Origin: Pisolithus tinctorius | Taxonomy: Eukaryota; Basidiomycota; Agaricomycetes; Boletales; Pisolithaceae | Assembly (NCBI GenBank): GCA_024663395.1 | Contig: JANFAH010000030.1 | Coordinates: 620,001 to 684,000, forward strand | Reading direction: 5' to 3' | DNA: 64,000 nt | In this document: piece after piece, positions 22,555-33,675 of the stretch | How the letters are laid out: every line of letters begins with the position of its first letter | Numbering within the stretch: position 1 is the stretch's first letter | Position numbers and translations under genes: made by a program | The notes under the pieces: generated by a model | What the model was told of the DNA's origin: nothing | Seen by the model: the letters and a program-made list of their open reading frames with translations, nothing else | Database searches by the model: none

Positions 22555-23003
22555 GGTGTAAGAAACTGATTTCAGGTGGCTGAGAACTCTGCCTCTAGAA
22601 GAGGTAGGTTCTGCTTGAGTCAGGCCGACCCTGAAGGGGCTTTGGTCTGGATGCAGGATAAGTACTTTAGACAAACAAAAAGGGAACTCACCTGAGAAGA
22701 TATTTCTAGACTCTAAAGAAGAACTTGATAGAAAGGAGCTGAAGTGGGGATTTTTACTTTCCAAAGCAAGACACCAAGAGACAGTGATGTCTAGTACCAT
22801 AGTCATTGTCCCTGCTGTACTGTACTCTCTAAGTGACATGGCACATGCCATGACCACCCACATGCTTAGTCAGCTCTCTATCTTTTGACACCAAGTCCTT
22901 TTCAGCCACAACCCCTAAGTCTGAATCCTCTTTGACACTCTAGCCTTTCCTTCAACACAACAGAAGTGCAACTTCTCATAGGGAAAAGGTTTGTGTTCCC
23001 TAC

Positions 23004-23524
23004 ATCCAAGGGGAGGTTTAGATGCTGACCATCCTCAGTTGTCCCCCTTCCTCACATAGACATCCTTGGCTTCATACCCATCCTCACCAACCTCTCCTTC
23101 ACACCCTCACCCTCTGACTCTCCTAACCTTCCCCTTGCTCACTGTACCTTGCATCACCTTCTACCTCACACTCAACCCCCTCTTCCCCCAACAACACACC
23201 CCTTCTATCTTGAACCTGCAGTGCGCTCCTTGAACCCTTCCCTTACTCTCACCAATGTCTCCAAGACTCCTCATAGCCAACTCTCCTATACCTCCTCTCT
23301 CACCTTGCACTCTTGATTTTCCACACCTCCAAAGCCAACCTCTTACCCAGATGATGATCAAGGTGCTTCACATGAGCAAACAAGTGAGTGATAAATTGAG
23401 TGTGGAGCGAGGTAGGAACAGCTCATTGAAACACAGCCAGTGGTAGAATTGTGACAGGGCATTCACACAGCGCAGTGGCTGGGGGTAGTAACCCTCTGTA
23501 TATATGACTCAGCTCAAAGATTAT
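23004..23524 (-). repeat. Relict related to the 3' interior of element C
   Basis: On the minus strand, reading leftward from 23510, the sequence resembles the part of element C just before its 3' LTR (about 14680-15128). Shared stretches include 'CCACTG(T/C)GCTGTGT', 'GCTCCACACT(T/C)(G/A)ATTTAT(T/C)ACTCACTTGTTTG' and 'CCCCTTGGATGTAGGGAA'. It ends at an LTR-like TGTAGGGAAC at 23003. It is probably the remains of a second C-type element in opposite orientation, truncated on the right by the foldback at 23527. Confidence 0.5.
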
Positions 23525-23526
23525 TA

Positions 23527-25126
23527 CAGTGAGGGAGAAAAGCATTGCAATGTTTGTGAGGTGTGACTTGCAGCTGATGTAGCTCATGCTATTCTGCACA
23601 GATGATGGTGATACCTATACTGTTTGAATGGGGTGACTCTAAGCTTTCCAGAGCACTAAGGCTCAGTCCAAACAAAGCAATACATGCTGAGATACACCTT
23701 ATTCTTTCCAAAAGGTGCATTGCAATGCTTTTGTCCCTGACTGGTGAAATAGTGAAAAGTGACCTTTTGATGGGATTAAGGGGATAAAGGATGGGAAAAT
23801 ATGATTACATAATAAACCACATGGTCTTCCAGATGATTTGTCAGCATGTAAACAATGACAAACATTGGACTTGTACCATTAATCCTCCCTCTTTTACCAC
23901 AACTCATGAAATCATCTCTCTAGCTCACATGGTCATTTTCTCAAGGAATTCTTATCAAATACTGGTGTCCACCACAGTACCATCAGTATAACATTCTCTC
24001 AGAACCATCAGTGCCTTAAAAAACCTGCTGTCAGTCATTCCCTGGACTGTTATTCCATGGACTGTTTCCCCCCATGCCTGATGTGTTCTGGGACTAATCA
24101 GTACTTGGAAGGCTGAATATGTTATGGAGGTCAATCTGGCACTTCATCACATGGTGGACAAACCAATCCCCTCTCAACCAATGCATTTCTGGCACAGGGA
24201 CACTGGTATGGAGGTTGGGGGGGAGACAATACCTCCTTGTGCTCCAAGCACCCTAAGAGGGTTCACTAGATCTTGCTCTGATCTGAACTTTGGATGACTG
24301 GGGAAGGGTTATTCAGTCACATGTGACCAAAGGCAATATTCAGGGCCAGATGGAAGCACAGGATTCTGCTCCATGGCAGTTCAGTAGCATATCCTCCTGA
24401 TGACACCCAGGGATAAAGAGGATTCTGTCTTGCCCTAACTTCCATACCAGTGTCCCTGTGCCAGAAATGCATTGGTTGAGAGGGGATTGGTTTGTCCACC
24501 ATGTGATGAAGTGCCAGATTGACCTCCATAACATATTCAGCCTTCCAAGTACTGATTAGTCCCAGAACACATCAGGCATGGGGGGAAACAGTCCATGGAA
24601 TAACAGTCCAGGGAATGACTGACAGCAGGTTTTTTAAGGCACTGATGGTTCTGAGAGAATGTTATACTGATGGTACTGTGGTGGCCACCAGTATTTGATA
24701 AGAATTCCTTGAGAAAATGACCATGTGAGCTAGAGAGATGATTTCATGAGTTGTGGTAAAAGAGGGAGGATTAATGGTACAAGTCCAATGTTTGTCATTG
24801 TTTACATGCTGACAAATCATCTGGAAGACCATGTGGTTTATTATGTAATCATATTTTCCCATCCTTTATCCCCTTAATCCCATCAAAAGGTCACTTTTCA
24901 CTATTTCACCAGTCAGGGACAAAAGCATTGCAATGCACCTTTTGGAAAGAATAAGGTGTATCTCAGCATTTATTGCTTTGTTTGGACTGAGCCTTAGTGC
25001 TCTGGAAAGCTTAGAGTCACCCCTTTCAAATGGTATAGGTATCACCATCATCTGTGCAGAATAGCATGAACTACATTGGCTGCAAGTCACACCTCACAAA
25101 CATTGCAATGCTCTTGTCCCTCACTG
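23527..25126. mobile_element. Palindromic foldback element F2 (same family as F1)
   Basis: The ends CAGTGAGGGAGAAAAGCATT and the inverse of AATGCTCTTGTCCCTCACTG are flanked by TA (23525-23526 and 25127-25128). Arms of about 700 bp mirror each other around a centre near 24230-24410 with a decayed 'DDWGRVIQS' segment. Sequence identity with F1 (2934-4502) is high along the whole length, including the same ORFs in the arms and a 16-bp extra piece (about 24045-24060, mirrored near 24595-24610). It lacks a complete transposase. Confidence 0.85.
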
Positions 25127-25128
25127 TA

Positions 25129-26121
25129 TATACCTGTAAAACTCTCTATCAGCAACATATTCACAACCCTATGAGAGTGCATTGTGTGCTCTCAGCTCTG
25201 TTTCATCCTTAAGATGACTTAGCAGAAATGAAACCAAGAAAAAAACAAAAACAAAAACTTGACCCTGGAGAGACTTCCTCTACTCAACACCACATTCTTT
25301 TTATGGTACACTGGCCCCTCTCCCAACTCCTGGATTTGCACATCATGCACAGGAATGAATTTCATCTGGTGACTGACATGGGGAGCACAGTCTCATGCCC
25401 TTTAGCTTGGTCCCATGCCACATAATGATACCAGTGGCCTGTGACTCATGTTTCTAGTATTCCCATCTCTTTGTATGTACCTCTGAGAGCTTTTTGTTCT
25501 TGCTCTCCACCTTTCTGACACTGAAAACAAGACACTTTGACATAGTATATGTTTGAGCCACAATAGAACACTTCACCCTGAGCTCATGGCTTCTTGAGTC
25601 TACTTCAAGGATAGGTCTTTGACCCTGACAGGTGTGAATACAGGCCTTTGCTCGACCTCAGACATCTGCCCTCTGTTGATCCACTTTTTCTTGTGCTGGG
25701 GTACCTGATCCTCACAGTAAAATGCATTCAAATTGAAGCAAGAAAGGTCACCTGTTTGCATGGCTACTCTAGCCAAGCTTCTCTTCCAGTGCCACTTCTA
25801 CTAGGTTCATGTCTCTTTGTGCTTGTTCCAGCTCTGCATACCACTCCTGTAGCGACCCTTCATAGACATGCAGTGACCACCCAAGGGTATTCATGTAGTT
25901 GGGTGTTTCCTTCACATCTGCTGTTATCCTTTGTACTTAGTTTGCTTGTTTGAGTTTGGACTGTCACCCTTCCTAGTGTAGAACATGAGTGAGCGCTGCA
26001 ACACAAAAGGAAAAGAAGCTAGAATATAACAAGAGTGCCATGGCTCTTTGAGTGCATCGAGACCATAAGACTGCCACTGCATTGAGCGAAGGTTCTGATT
26101 TCCAGTGATAATTGATCCATT
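25129..26121. other. No recognisable gene
   Basis: Scattered short ORFs only; a 101-residue plus-strand frame (25648-25953) is hydrophobic at its end but resembles nothing I know. If the 3' LTR of Ty3 element A still existed, this is where it would lie, but I found no partner sequence. Confidence 0.35.
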
Positions 26122-26225
26122 TTGATTGACTTCCCACCATTTTCCCCTTCTTCTTATCTAAGCTACCCCATGCATTCCTTCCACTTTTCCTCCTTCATCT
26201 TTTTCTTTCTTGCCCTTGCTCCCAT

Positions 26226-27618
26226 GTCATCCAACCCCAACAACTTGACTCCTGATGTTGGCATCCTGGCTGATGACCTTGCACATGCTGCCTCTGTCCT
26301 CCAGTTCTTGCTGGGATCGTCACAAGGGGATACAGAATCAAGAAATGCACTGTTAGCATGCCTGGGGTCTCATGGTGCATGGTCTTTTTCTTTTCCTTGA
26401 CAGTTGTTCTGTTGACACTACCCATCTTCATAGGGCCCATTGCTGGCTCCTCTGGCTCCCAAACTTCAAGCCATCTCTTCTCCTGCACTACCAGTCGATG
26501 CTCCACCCATTGATGTCATTCAAGACAAACCAGCCCCTGCAAGTACCACTGCCCTGGTCAACTGCACCCCTGCAGAGCCCATGCCTGTTACTGTTGTCAT
26601 CCAGGGACTGGACCCCAGCTGTGCTCTCAACCTTCCAACCTTCAACACACTCCTGGACACTCCATTGTCCATGTCCACTGTCACACCTTCTTGTACACCC
26701 TCTCCCTTGCTCCTGGGTCCATTGGACCCTCCATCTCCTCTCACACCAACCATTTTGCCCAACCACCCATCCTCTGTCCCAGATGCTGCTGTGCCTGCAG
26801 ATCCTACCACACCCACCCACCAGGCACTTGACACCTCTGAGTCTGGCCTTGATCATCTTCCTGCTGACTCTCCATTGACTGGCCACATGTCCCTTGACCA
26901 TCCTTTGGTGAGCCTTAACCTCTTTCATTCCTCTTTGTCCCTTAATGAACTTTTTGAGGGCCAGAATGCAGACCATCTCAGGGAGTCCAGTCTCCAATGG
27001 CATGTCTACCATCCTGACTGGCACATCAAACTTGTTGAATGTACTTTGAATGATGGCAGTTTTCCCATCTACCTGCCCATCCCCTGTGACCATTGTCACA
27101 TTGCTCAAGCCATCTGCTCTGGAGCCTTAGGGCTCAAATGTGTGTGTTGTCATCAACTTCACTATACTTGTCCTTTATACATGCATGTTGCTTGCTCTCT
27201 TTTTGTCCTAAAAGCTGTCTTGCTGATATTGCTCCAGAACAACTTGGTCCAGTCCCAAGCCTGGGTCCAGGCACTTTTCATGGGCTCTACTCCTCCTGCT
27301 CTCACTCCTCCTTGGTACCCTGCCAAACCTGTCATTGAAATTGCTCAAAGGCCTGCTTGTGCTTCAAAATGCACTCATGTCAAGTCCCCATCTCCCAGTC
27401 TGACTCCTCCTCCTTCAACTTCTGGCATATCCTCTTCTAACTTGGTGCCAACCACCTCAACTTCCAGTTCCCCTTCTTTGCTGCCTTCGCTTTCCAATGC
27501 TGAGATGCTGGTCATGCTTCACAAAGCCCTTCATGCTGCAACCAAAGTGTTGGACCAGTCTTCGAAGGGTCACATCTTGTCTGAGAAGGTGTTGGGTAAG
27601 AGGAAATTGCACAATTAA
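26226..27618 (+). CDS. Zn2Cys6-like protein beside Ty3 element A
   Basis: A likely start is ATG 26226 (MSSNPNNLTPDVGI; 'LAHAASVLQFLLG'). The frame closes at 26400 and a long frame reopens after an AG at 26433, which suggests an intron of roughly 50-80 bases; I cannot fix the donor. The main part (to 27618) is Pro/Ser/Thr-rich. It then has FEGQNADHLRESSLQWHVYH and a six-cysteine cluster, CDHCHIAQAIC then a seven-residue linker then CVCCHQLHYTC, spaced like Zn2Cys6. A Ser/Pro stretch and a short helical end (SNAEMLVMLHKALHAATKVL) follow. It lies 240 bp from the end of pol of element A, in opposite orientation, separated by a T15 run. The function is unknown. The cysteine spacing matches the genes at 15885-16939 and 54530-56110. 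Confidence 0.55.
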
Positions 27619-27732
27619 GTATCTTGCACTATCTCTTTTCCAGGCTTCAACAGCCCCATCATTGTACCTCATGTATATCCCTGTTCAACACAGAATTGGT
27701 CAGTGCTTATTGAATTGTTCAAAAGCTGTGAC

Positions 27733-27747
27733 TTTTTTTTTTTTTTT
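27733..27747. repeat. T15 run
   Basis: A homopolymer of 15 T lies between the plus-strand zinc-cluster gene and the minus-strand end of Ty3 element A pol. A similar T22 run lies at the equivalent place in element B (56238-56259). Confidence 0.9.
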
Positions 27748-27859
27748 GATCAGAATGTACAAGTCAGTGTACACATTGCACCAAATTACACTTGAATTTC
27801 AGCTGATAGTCAAAGTGTCTCAGTTGAACAAGCACACCAATATCTACAACTGGAGGTCT

Positions 27860-28887
27860 TCAGATACTCTCACCTGACTTGCTCCCTTTGATGTCCTCTT
27901 CTGGTAGAATGCCTTCAGCTTTGGGGATCGATTTGTCCTCTATTGACTCCTCCTTGAATTTGTGCAGCTCTTCTTCACTTTGGTTCATGAGTTCCTTTAT
28001 TGCTATCGAGATTCGTTTCCTAGAATAATAAGGGAGTAAGCAAAATGCAGTGTATTGAAGTTGGGAAATCAAGCCATCAAGCTCAGCTAAAAGGTATGAA
28101 CCCCCTTCGGTTCACCTGATGACTACCATAGGGCCTAAGTATCTTGGCTTCATCTTGCAGTCAAGTTCCTTCTCAATTCTCATATTGCGAGCTAAGACTA
28201 GCACTCCTGGTTCAAACTCATAGCTTCATATTGACCCCTTCACCCTCTGCTTGAACTCCTTTGCCATCTGGCACTGTGCCTTGTATACCTGTTGACAAAC
28301 CTGCTCTATGTCTTCTTGTCTTCACTGCAGCTGGTGGCACCTATGCAATATCAGTTCTTTGGTTGAATACTTATCCTTATCCCAATTCATCAGGAAGGTC
28401 ACTTCAGCAAAGTTGAATGGCAATCTCAGCTCAATCCCATGGACCATCTGATATGGCAAAAGTTTTGTTGACTTTTGTGTTGTCACCCTTTTGGCCAGAA
28501 CACTGATGGTGCATACAATGACCATTTGCCCACTTCACCCTCACAAGTCTTGACGAGGGCTTCTCAAACAGTTAGATGCCTTTGCTCAACAACTCCATTG
28601 GCTTGAGAATTGTATGCTGAGATCTTTATATGCCTGATATCATACTTCTTTGCAAGGTAGGCAAGGGCTTGTTTGGGGACCTCACTGTCACATGATCTGT
28701 TCAAATATGAATCATCCCAAGGTTTGTCCTGTTTCCATGTGCAGCATTTGCCACTCAGGATATGAAGTCAGAGAACACCTAGCTTGTACTATGTACTGGA
28801 ACCCATTCAACTTCAGCATCACCATCAAATCCATGTATGCCTTGTAAAACAGAGGCTCAGGCATGGCTATGACAGGTGGGATATGTA
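27860..28887 (-). pseudogene. Element A integrase core and C-terminus
   Basis: Starting at the Tc1 border the minus strand reads 'HIPPVIAMPEPLFYKAYMDLMV', 'SLTSYPEWQML', then, after stops, 'MVHGIELRLPFNFAEVTFLMNW', 'YEFEPGVLVLARNMRIEKELDCKMKPRYLGPMVV' and the tail 'LQYTAFCLLPYYSRKRI'. These correspond to the integrase segments of element B. The catalytic D, D, E cannot all be placed because the middle (28550-28700) is broken. Confidence 0.75.
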
Positions 28888-30486
28888 CAGTGACTTCCAA
28901 AATTGATTCAGTGTTCACACATTTTGGGTTGTTTGTTAAATTGATCAGGAACCAAGACAAATAAGACCAAAGTGTAAGTTGATGACATAAACCATTTGCA
29001 CAGGGCAATCCATCAAAAAAAAGATTATGTAATTTGAATTAGTATCCATGGCAATATACTTGATTTAAATCACCATGTCATTGAATCAATTTTGTAACTA
29101 TGTATTGGATCCATCAGAATCCAACCAATATCACATAAAACAATTTCAAAAATCATCAAAGATGGTTTCTATGGTTATTGTACCTTAGCAACCATTTCAG
29201 TCCAAGCTATTTAACCACTGTCTATGCTGTCAATGTTTCCTAACTATACTATGCACCCCATCTCCTCTGCTCAGAAGGCAAACATCATTTCTCTGGCCTG
29301 TAATGGTCATTCTACTTGCACTATTGCCTCCAGGCTGGGTGTCAGCCAGCCTACAGTCTCCAGGGTGCTCAAGAACCTTCTTCTGGATGTCCTGCTAAGC
29401 TTTCATCCACCTCTCAGCATGCCATTATTACACAAATCACCACAGGCAAGACCACCAATGCTGTTGAGGGTACAAAGAACATCAATTCCATAATCTCCAA
29501 TCCAGTCTCCTCACAAACAGTCAGAAGGGTCCTCAGAAAACATTCATTCAAGGCTGTAACAAAGAAGAAAAAACCACTCCTTTCTATAACTCACAGGAAG
29601 AAGCAATTAGCCATTGCTCTGAAATACAAAGAATGGACTGTGGAGGACTGAAGAAGGATTATCTGGTCAGATGAGACCAAAATCAATAGGATTGGGTCAG
29701 ATGGGAAGGTTTGGGTGTGGAGACAGGCAGGAGAGGGGCTTATTGAGAGAGAGATACAGGGAACAGTCAAGCATGGAGGAGGAAACATTATGGTATGGGG
29801 ATGTATGGGCTAGGAAGGTGTTGGCCATCTTGCAGAGATTGAGGGGAGAATGGATGCCAACCAATATGTGGACATTTTGGAGAGCCAGTTGCTTCCTAGT
29901 TTGGGAGATTCTGGAATTCCTTTGAAGGATGTTATCTTTCAACAGGACAATGACCCAAAACATACCTCCAAAAAGGCCAAGAAGTGGTTGGAGGACAACA
30001 ATATCAATGCTCTAGACTGGCCTCCACAGTGTCCAGATATGAACCCCATTGAACACCTCTGGAATCACATCAAACAGGAGCTCAACAAGTATTCAACATG
30101 GCCAAAGGGAGTTTGGGAGGTTTGGGAGAGAGTGGCAGTGGTGTGGAATAATATAGACCCAGGGGTGTGTCAGAATTTAATTGAAAGTATGCCTAGAAGG
30201 GTCCAAGCAGTGATAAAAGTCAAGGGAGGTCATACAAAGTATTAAAATTATCAGTTTCTATATCTCTGATACACACTTCCAAAATTGATTCAATGACATG
30301 GCAATTTAAATTGTATATACCTTTATGGATACTAATTCAAATTACATAATTCTTTTTTTGATGGATTGTCCTGTGCAAATGGCTTATGTCCTCAACTTAC
30401 ACTTTGGTCTTATTTGTCTTTGTTCTTGATAAATTCAACAAACAACCCAAAATGTGCAAACATTGAATCAATTTTGGAAGTCACTG
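28888..30486 (+). mobile_element. Tc1-like DNA transposon inserted in element A integrase
   Basis: TA lies on both sides (28886-28887 and 30487-30488). Ends read CAGTGACTTCCAAAATTGATTC in inverted orientation, and the terminal inverted repeats are long, about 220 bp (28888-29105 and 30268-30486), with an internal copy of the AAAATTGATTCA motif in each. The interior encodes a transposase on the plus strand (29224-30245). It cuts the integrase of Ty3 element A between the zinc-binding region ('CHECQI') and the catalytic core ('HIPPV'). Confidence 0.92.
29224..30245 (+). pseudogene. Tc1-like transposase, slightly damaged
   Basis: Cut-and-paste transposase of the Tc1/mariner superfamily. The start MLSMFPNYTMHPISSAQK leads into a helix-turn-helix ('NIISLACNGHSTCTIASRLGVSQPTVSRVLKNL') that binds the inverted repeats. 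After a frameshift near 29375 it continues 'QHAIITQITTGKTTNAVEGTK', 'SSQTVRRVLRKHSFKAV' and 'KEWTVED'. A TGA stands where tryptophan is usual, followed by 'RRIIWSDETKINRIG' (first Asp), 'HGGGNIMVWGCMG', a frame change, 'VIFQQDNDPKHTS' (second Asp) and 'WPPQCPDMNPIEHLWNHIK' (Glu). The last two catalytic residues are 34 residues apart by my count (DD34E). Only a few lesions separate it from an intact gene. Confidence 0.9.
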
Positions 30487-30487
30487 T

Positions 30488-31630
30488 ATCTTGTCCATGC
30501 ATCAAATTTGACACTCATGACAGGTACAGAGGAACCATCATATGTCTTGATCTAGTGATGGCCACCAAAAGTGAATCAGTAATCTCGACTTAGTGGGGAA
30601 TACCCCCTTGTGACCCAAATCGTTGTGTGCTTGCTTCATCAGCTCCAGGCATTTCTTGTACATGGGTACTACTTGATGCTGTCCTCTCAGTTCTCAGTGC
30701 CATAGTTCCCTGTTCTTCAAGAAGAATCTTGCTGCATATTTGATTAGCAAGTTCAGTTCCAAGTCTGACATTCTGGGAGGTCACTCTTGGTCTTCAAGGA
30801 ACCTGCAAACTACTTCCAACTGTTCATCTTGTCACCCCTTTCTCTGTCCTAAGGATTTCTATATCAGCAGTAGCATCCATCCCTGATGCCTGCAATAAAA
30901 CCACCTGGGTCTTGGTTGCTTTGTTTGACTTCTCTGATCTCTGCTCTCCAACATAGGGGATCCATCCTAATTTTGGCTTGACAACCTTTTGACTTTGGAA
31001 AAAAGCTTCTTTTCATTTGCCTCACTGAGGGTTGAGGAGTTCAACTGCAAATGATCCTACCTCATTGATCCAGTCTTCATAATCATCCTCCAGTTCTGGA
31101 TCCTCATCCACTCAAGGTCTCCTTGATAATCTGTCTGGGCCTCTATGCTTCTCTGTCAGTATGTGTATCAGTTTGAACTCAAAGAGGAGTATACCAGCAA
31201 TCCATTGATTGATGGTTGCATTTGGTTGCAGGTCAGGGTTATTGATCATACCCTTGATATACTTGGCATCGACTTCCACAGCTAAATCTTTGACTCCAAA
31301 TATGTGGTTGCATATGTCCCAAAGCATGTGAAATAGACCAAACAACTCTAGCTTTGCCTGGCTATAATGACTTTCCATTTCGTTGAATGTGATCAACCCA
31401 AACCTTGATGGATAATGCTTCGAATCTTCTCCAACCTGTAAAAGTAGGTAGCCTACTGCCATGTGTGAGGTATCAACAGCCAGAATGACTTGCTGTCCTG
31501 ACTTGTAATCTATCAGTTTTAATGCTGGTGAGTTGGCAAGCACTTCCTTTAAGTCATCCCTTGCTGCTTTGTGTACTTTGTCGAACCTGAAGACTACTCC
31601 TTTCTTGGTCAACTTGATCAACAGTTTCAC
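30488..31630 (-). pseudogene. Element A RNase H, linker and integrase zinc region
   Basis: 31630-31112 is an intact-looking RNase H-containing frame: 'FRFDKVHKAARDDLKEVLANSPALKLIDY', 'VILAVDTSHMAVGYLLLQ', 'ESHYSQAKLELFGLFHML', 'VEVDAKYIKGMINNPDLQPNATIN', 'GPDRLSRRP'. An acidic linker ('DEDPELEDDYEDWINEVGSFAVELL') follows after a stop. Next come fragments of the HHCC region ending 'CHECQI-stop-CMDK' at the Tc1 border. The corresponding block of element B is at 57480-58490. Confidence 0.8.
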
Positions 31631-31639
31631 CCTTTTTGC

Positions 31640-33410
31640 ATAGTCTCAAATGAAGATGTGGCAGTAGCTGCAGAGGCCTAAGAAGCCTCGCACTTCTGTG
31701 ATGTTCTTGCAATAGGGCCAATCTCAAATCTTCTGTACTTTGGATTTGTCAGGTATTCAGCCTTCATATGAAACTTTGTGTCCCACTACAGTGATAGATG
31801 GGACTGCCACTGCAAATGTCTTTGCAGAGACAGTAGCTCCAATGTGCATGAGACACTGTAGAACTCAATTAGTATTGATGAGGTGCTCCCATATGAACCT
31901 CCTGATTCCTGAATTCCCTTCAATCGTTTCATATGTTCTGTCTTCTTGCATGTACCTTGATCATGGTCCTTTTACTGGTATGTTGTCAATGAATGGCATG
32001 GTTACATCCAGTGTTTCCTCCCTGAGTGTAAATGACATGTCCCCATGGAACACTTGTACAGCATTCATGTAGCCCATGGGGAGTTTGGTCAGCCTGAACA
32101 TGCCAATTGGCATTTGAAAGGTCATCAGGTTGTGATAGTCTTTGTGGATCACTCAATGGTCATAACCAACCATAAGGTCATACATGCCATACACTGCATG
32201 TCCTGCAAATTCTTCCGTGATACTGTCTACATGTGGGGGAACTCCTGAATCCTGAATCAAGACCATGTTGAGTGGCTGTAGGTCATGGACCAGTCGCAGT
32301 GATTTCCCATCCTTCTTTACTATGCAAAACCATCTCAAACAATAAGACAAAGTTGACAGTTCATAAACTCCTGCCACAATCTTCTCTTTGATTATTTGCA
32401 TGACATCCCCATAGATTGCTGGTGGGATGGGAATATTCCGATATACCCATGGCTTGTGTGGGACCATCAGAATCTTGAGAGGCAGGAACATGTCTTCTTG
32501 GAACATCCCCCTTTGCCCACATCTCAAGCGAAAGCCTTCTAATGGATTTGTACTAGCCACTTGACTAATTTGAGTTTTTTGGGCCATAAAAATCTGCTGG
32601 GCTCCCATTTGAACTTGTCTGCTCGCTCCTGGCTAAGTCATTCCCCAGGTGTGAACTCCAGGGGATTAACTGGTATCTGGGGGAGGTTAGCCAACAGGTC
32701 CCCCACTTCTCTTCTCTCAACTCTAAACTCTGCTGGTGTCTCTGTTGTGACTGGTCAAACCTTCTTTGCCATGGGTTTGTACTTCATCACCTGCTTTACC
32801 CATTCTTCCTTGTCCTGTAGCTCGTTGGTCAGACTCTCTACTAAATAAGATTCAAAACATAAACCTGAGGACTTGAAGTCCTCCTCTGTCATCATGAACA
32901 TCATCTTGCAACCTTTCAGTCTTGCCCCTGGGCATTCAATCTCTATTTTTTCACTTTGATCTTCTTCAATGATTCAATCCACTCCTCTTTCTCTGCATCC
33001 CTCATGAGAGGGTTCCTCTCTTTGATACTGTCCTGTGTCTCTACAATAAACAACCTGCAATTTGATTTCTATACCTGCAGGAAAAGTCAGTGCATCATTC
33101 ATACTCAATCTAAAAGAAATGCTATGGCTGGTCACCTCTATGTCTAATGTCAATTCTTGTTTTCAATTTTCAGTTATATCCTGAAACTGCATGTTGAAGT
33201 CTGAGACATATGTACTTGATTTGTTCTTATATACCACTATAGGCTGAGCAAGATACCCCAGCCTTACAGGGTTGGCTGATCCCATTGAAACATCTCCTCA
33301 CTGGCTATTCGAGTCCTGGATGAAGTTTAAAAACCCTTGTCCTGAGGTCAACACTGCATCCTATGGGGTTTGTGCCCTATCCTCTGAACATACTCCCTCT
33401 TTGCATGTCA
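31640..33410 (-). pseudogene. Element A RT and degraded Gag/protease
   Basis: RT is read in pieces: 'GMFQEDMFLPLKI', 'YRNIPIPPAIYGDVMQIIKEKIVAGVYE', 'WFCIVKKDGKSLRLVHDLQPLN', 'VYGMYDLMVGYDH', then 'HKDYHNLMTFQMPIGMFRLTKLPMGYMNAVQVFHGDM' and 'FIDNIPVKGP', where the catalytic aspartates should lie. Further right, 'MKYKPMAKKV-stop-PVTTETPAEFRVERREVGDLL' matches the segment upstream of RT in element B. Beyond 32900 only fragments remain up to the DIRS border. Confidence 0.7.
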
Positions 33411-33540
33411 CTACTGGTAGCTGTTAAGGGAATAATATAATTGCGAGTAGAGATTTGAAAGATAGAAGCAAGTGGGTGGAGGTGCAAAGCACCTCCCAGC
33501 TGTGGTGAGATAGGGACCTGTGAGATGAGCATTAGCTGCA
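33411..33540 (-). repeat. DIRS split direct repeat B2
   Basis: 130 bp beginning CTACTGGTAGCTGTTAAGGG and ending ATTAGCTGCA; it matches 34748-34877 with few changes (for example TTGCGAGTAG against TTGTGAGTAG, a CpG transition). Confidence 0.85.
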
Positions 33541-33675
33541 GGGCAGGTGGGACACCTCACGATGACTAGTGCATGTCCTATAGGGCCACTGTCTCAACAC
33601 AGCAGCTTCATGAGTTGAGTGAGGTGGAGATTCAGAGGGTTCTTGGAGCCTGTAGAATCTTGTGGTGTGGTGGGT

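Larger units (their letters stand above)
17257..23003 (-). mobile_element. Ty3/Gypsy chromovirus D, degenerate
   Basis: On the minus strand the order is gag (22554-21200), protease (about 21140-20760), reverse transcriptase and RNase H (about 20600-19000), integrase (about 18850-18060) and a C-terminal chromodomain (about 17680-17600). This is the chromovirus layout. Reading frames are broken by one clear frameshift and several TGA codons at expected arginines. LTRs are uncertain. 17257-17602 has the form TG...CA (minus strand TGTAGGGAATG...TTTCCTACA) and overlaps the end of the chromodomain ORF. 22556-23003 begins and ends similarly but is strongly diverged and may belong to another element. 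Confidence 0.85.
27860..33410 (-). mobile_element. Ty3/Gypsy element A, degenerate, cut by a Tc1-like transposon
   Basis: Minus-strand fragments read in order, right to left: Gag/protease remnants (33410-32610), RT (32608-31690), RNase H (31630-31112), linker (31110-30590), then after the Tc1 insertion integrase (28887-28300) and C-terminus (28250-27860). The wording follows element B closely ('MFQEDMF', 'PWV...NIPIPPAI', 'INNPDLQPNATIN', 'HIPPV(V/I)A(I/M)PEPLF(F/Y)KAYMD'), so A and B are one family, with A older. The right end is lost where the DIRS element begins (33411). No LTR was found. Confidence 0.85.

Noticed and set aside
22556..23003. 5' LTR of Ty3 element D
   Set aside because: Its ends resemble the putative 3' LTR (17257-17602), but the bodies cannot be aligned convincingly by eye, and the sequence beyond 23003 resembles the interior of element C; the assignment stays open.
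26488..27108. 206-residue minus-strand ORF
   Set aside because: It is antisense to the proline-rich zinc-cluster gene and reflects the lack of stops in the complement of C-rich codons; no motif supports it.
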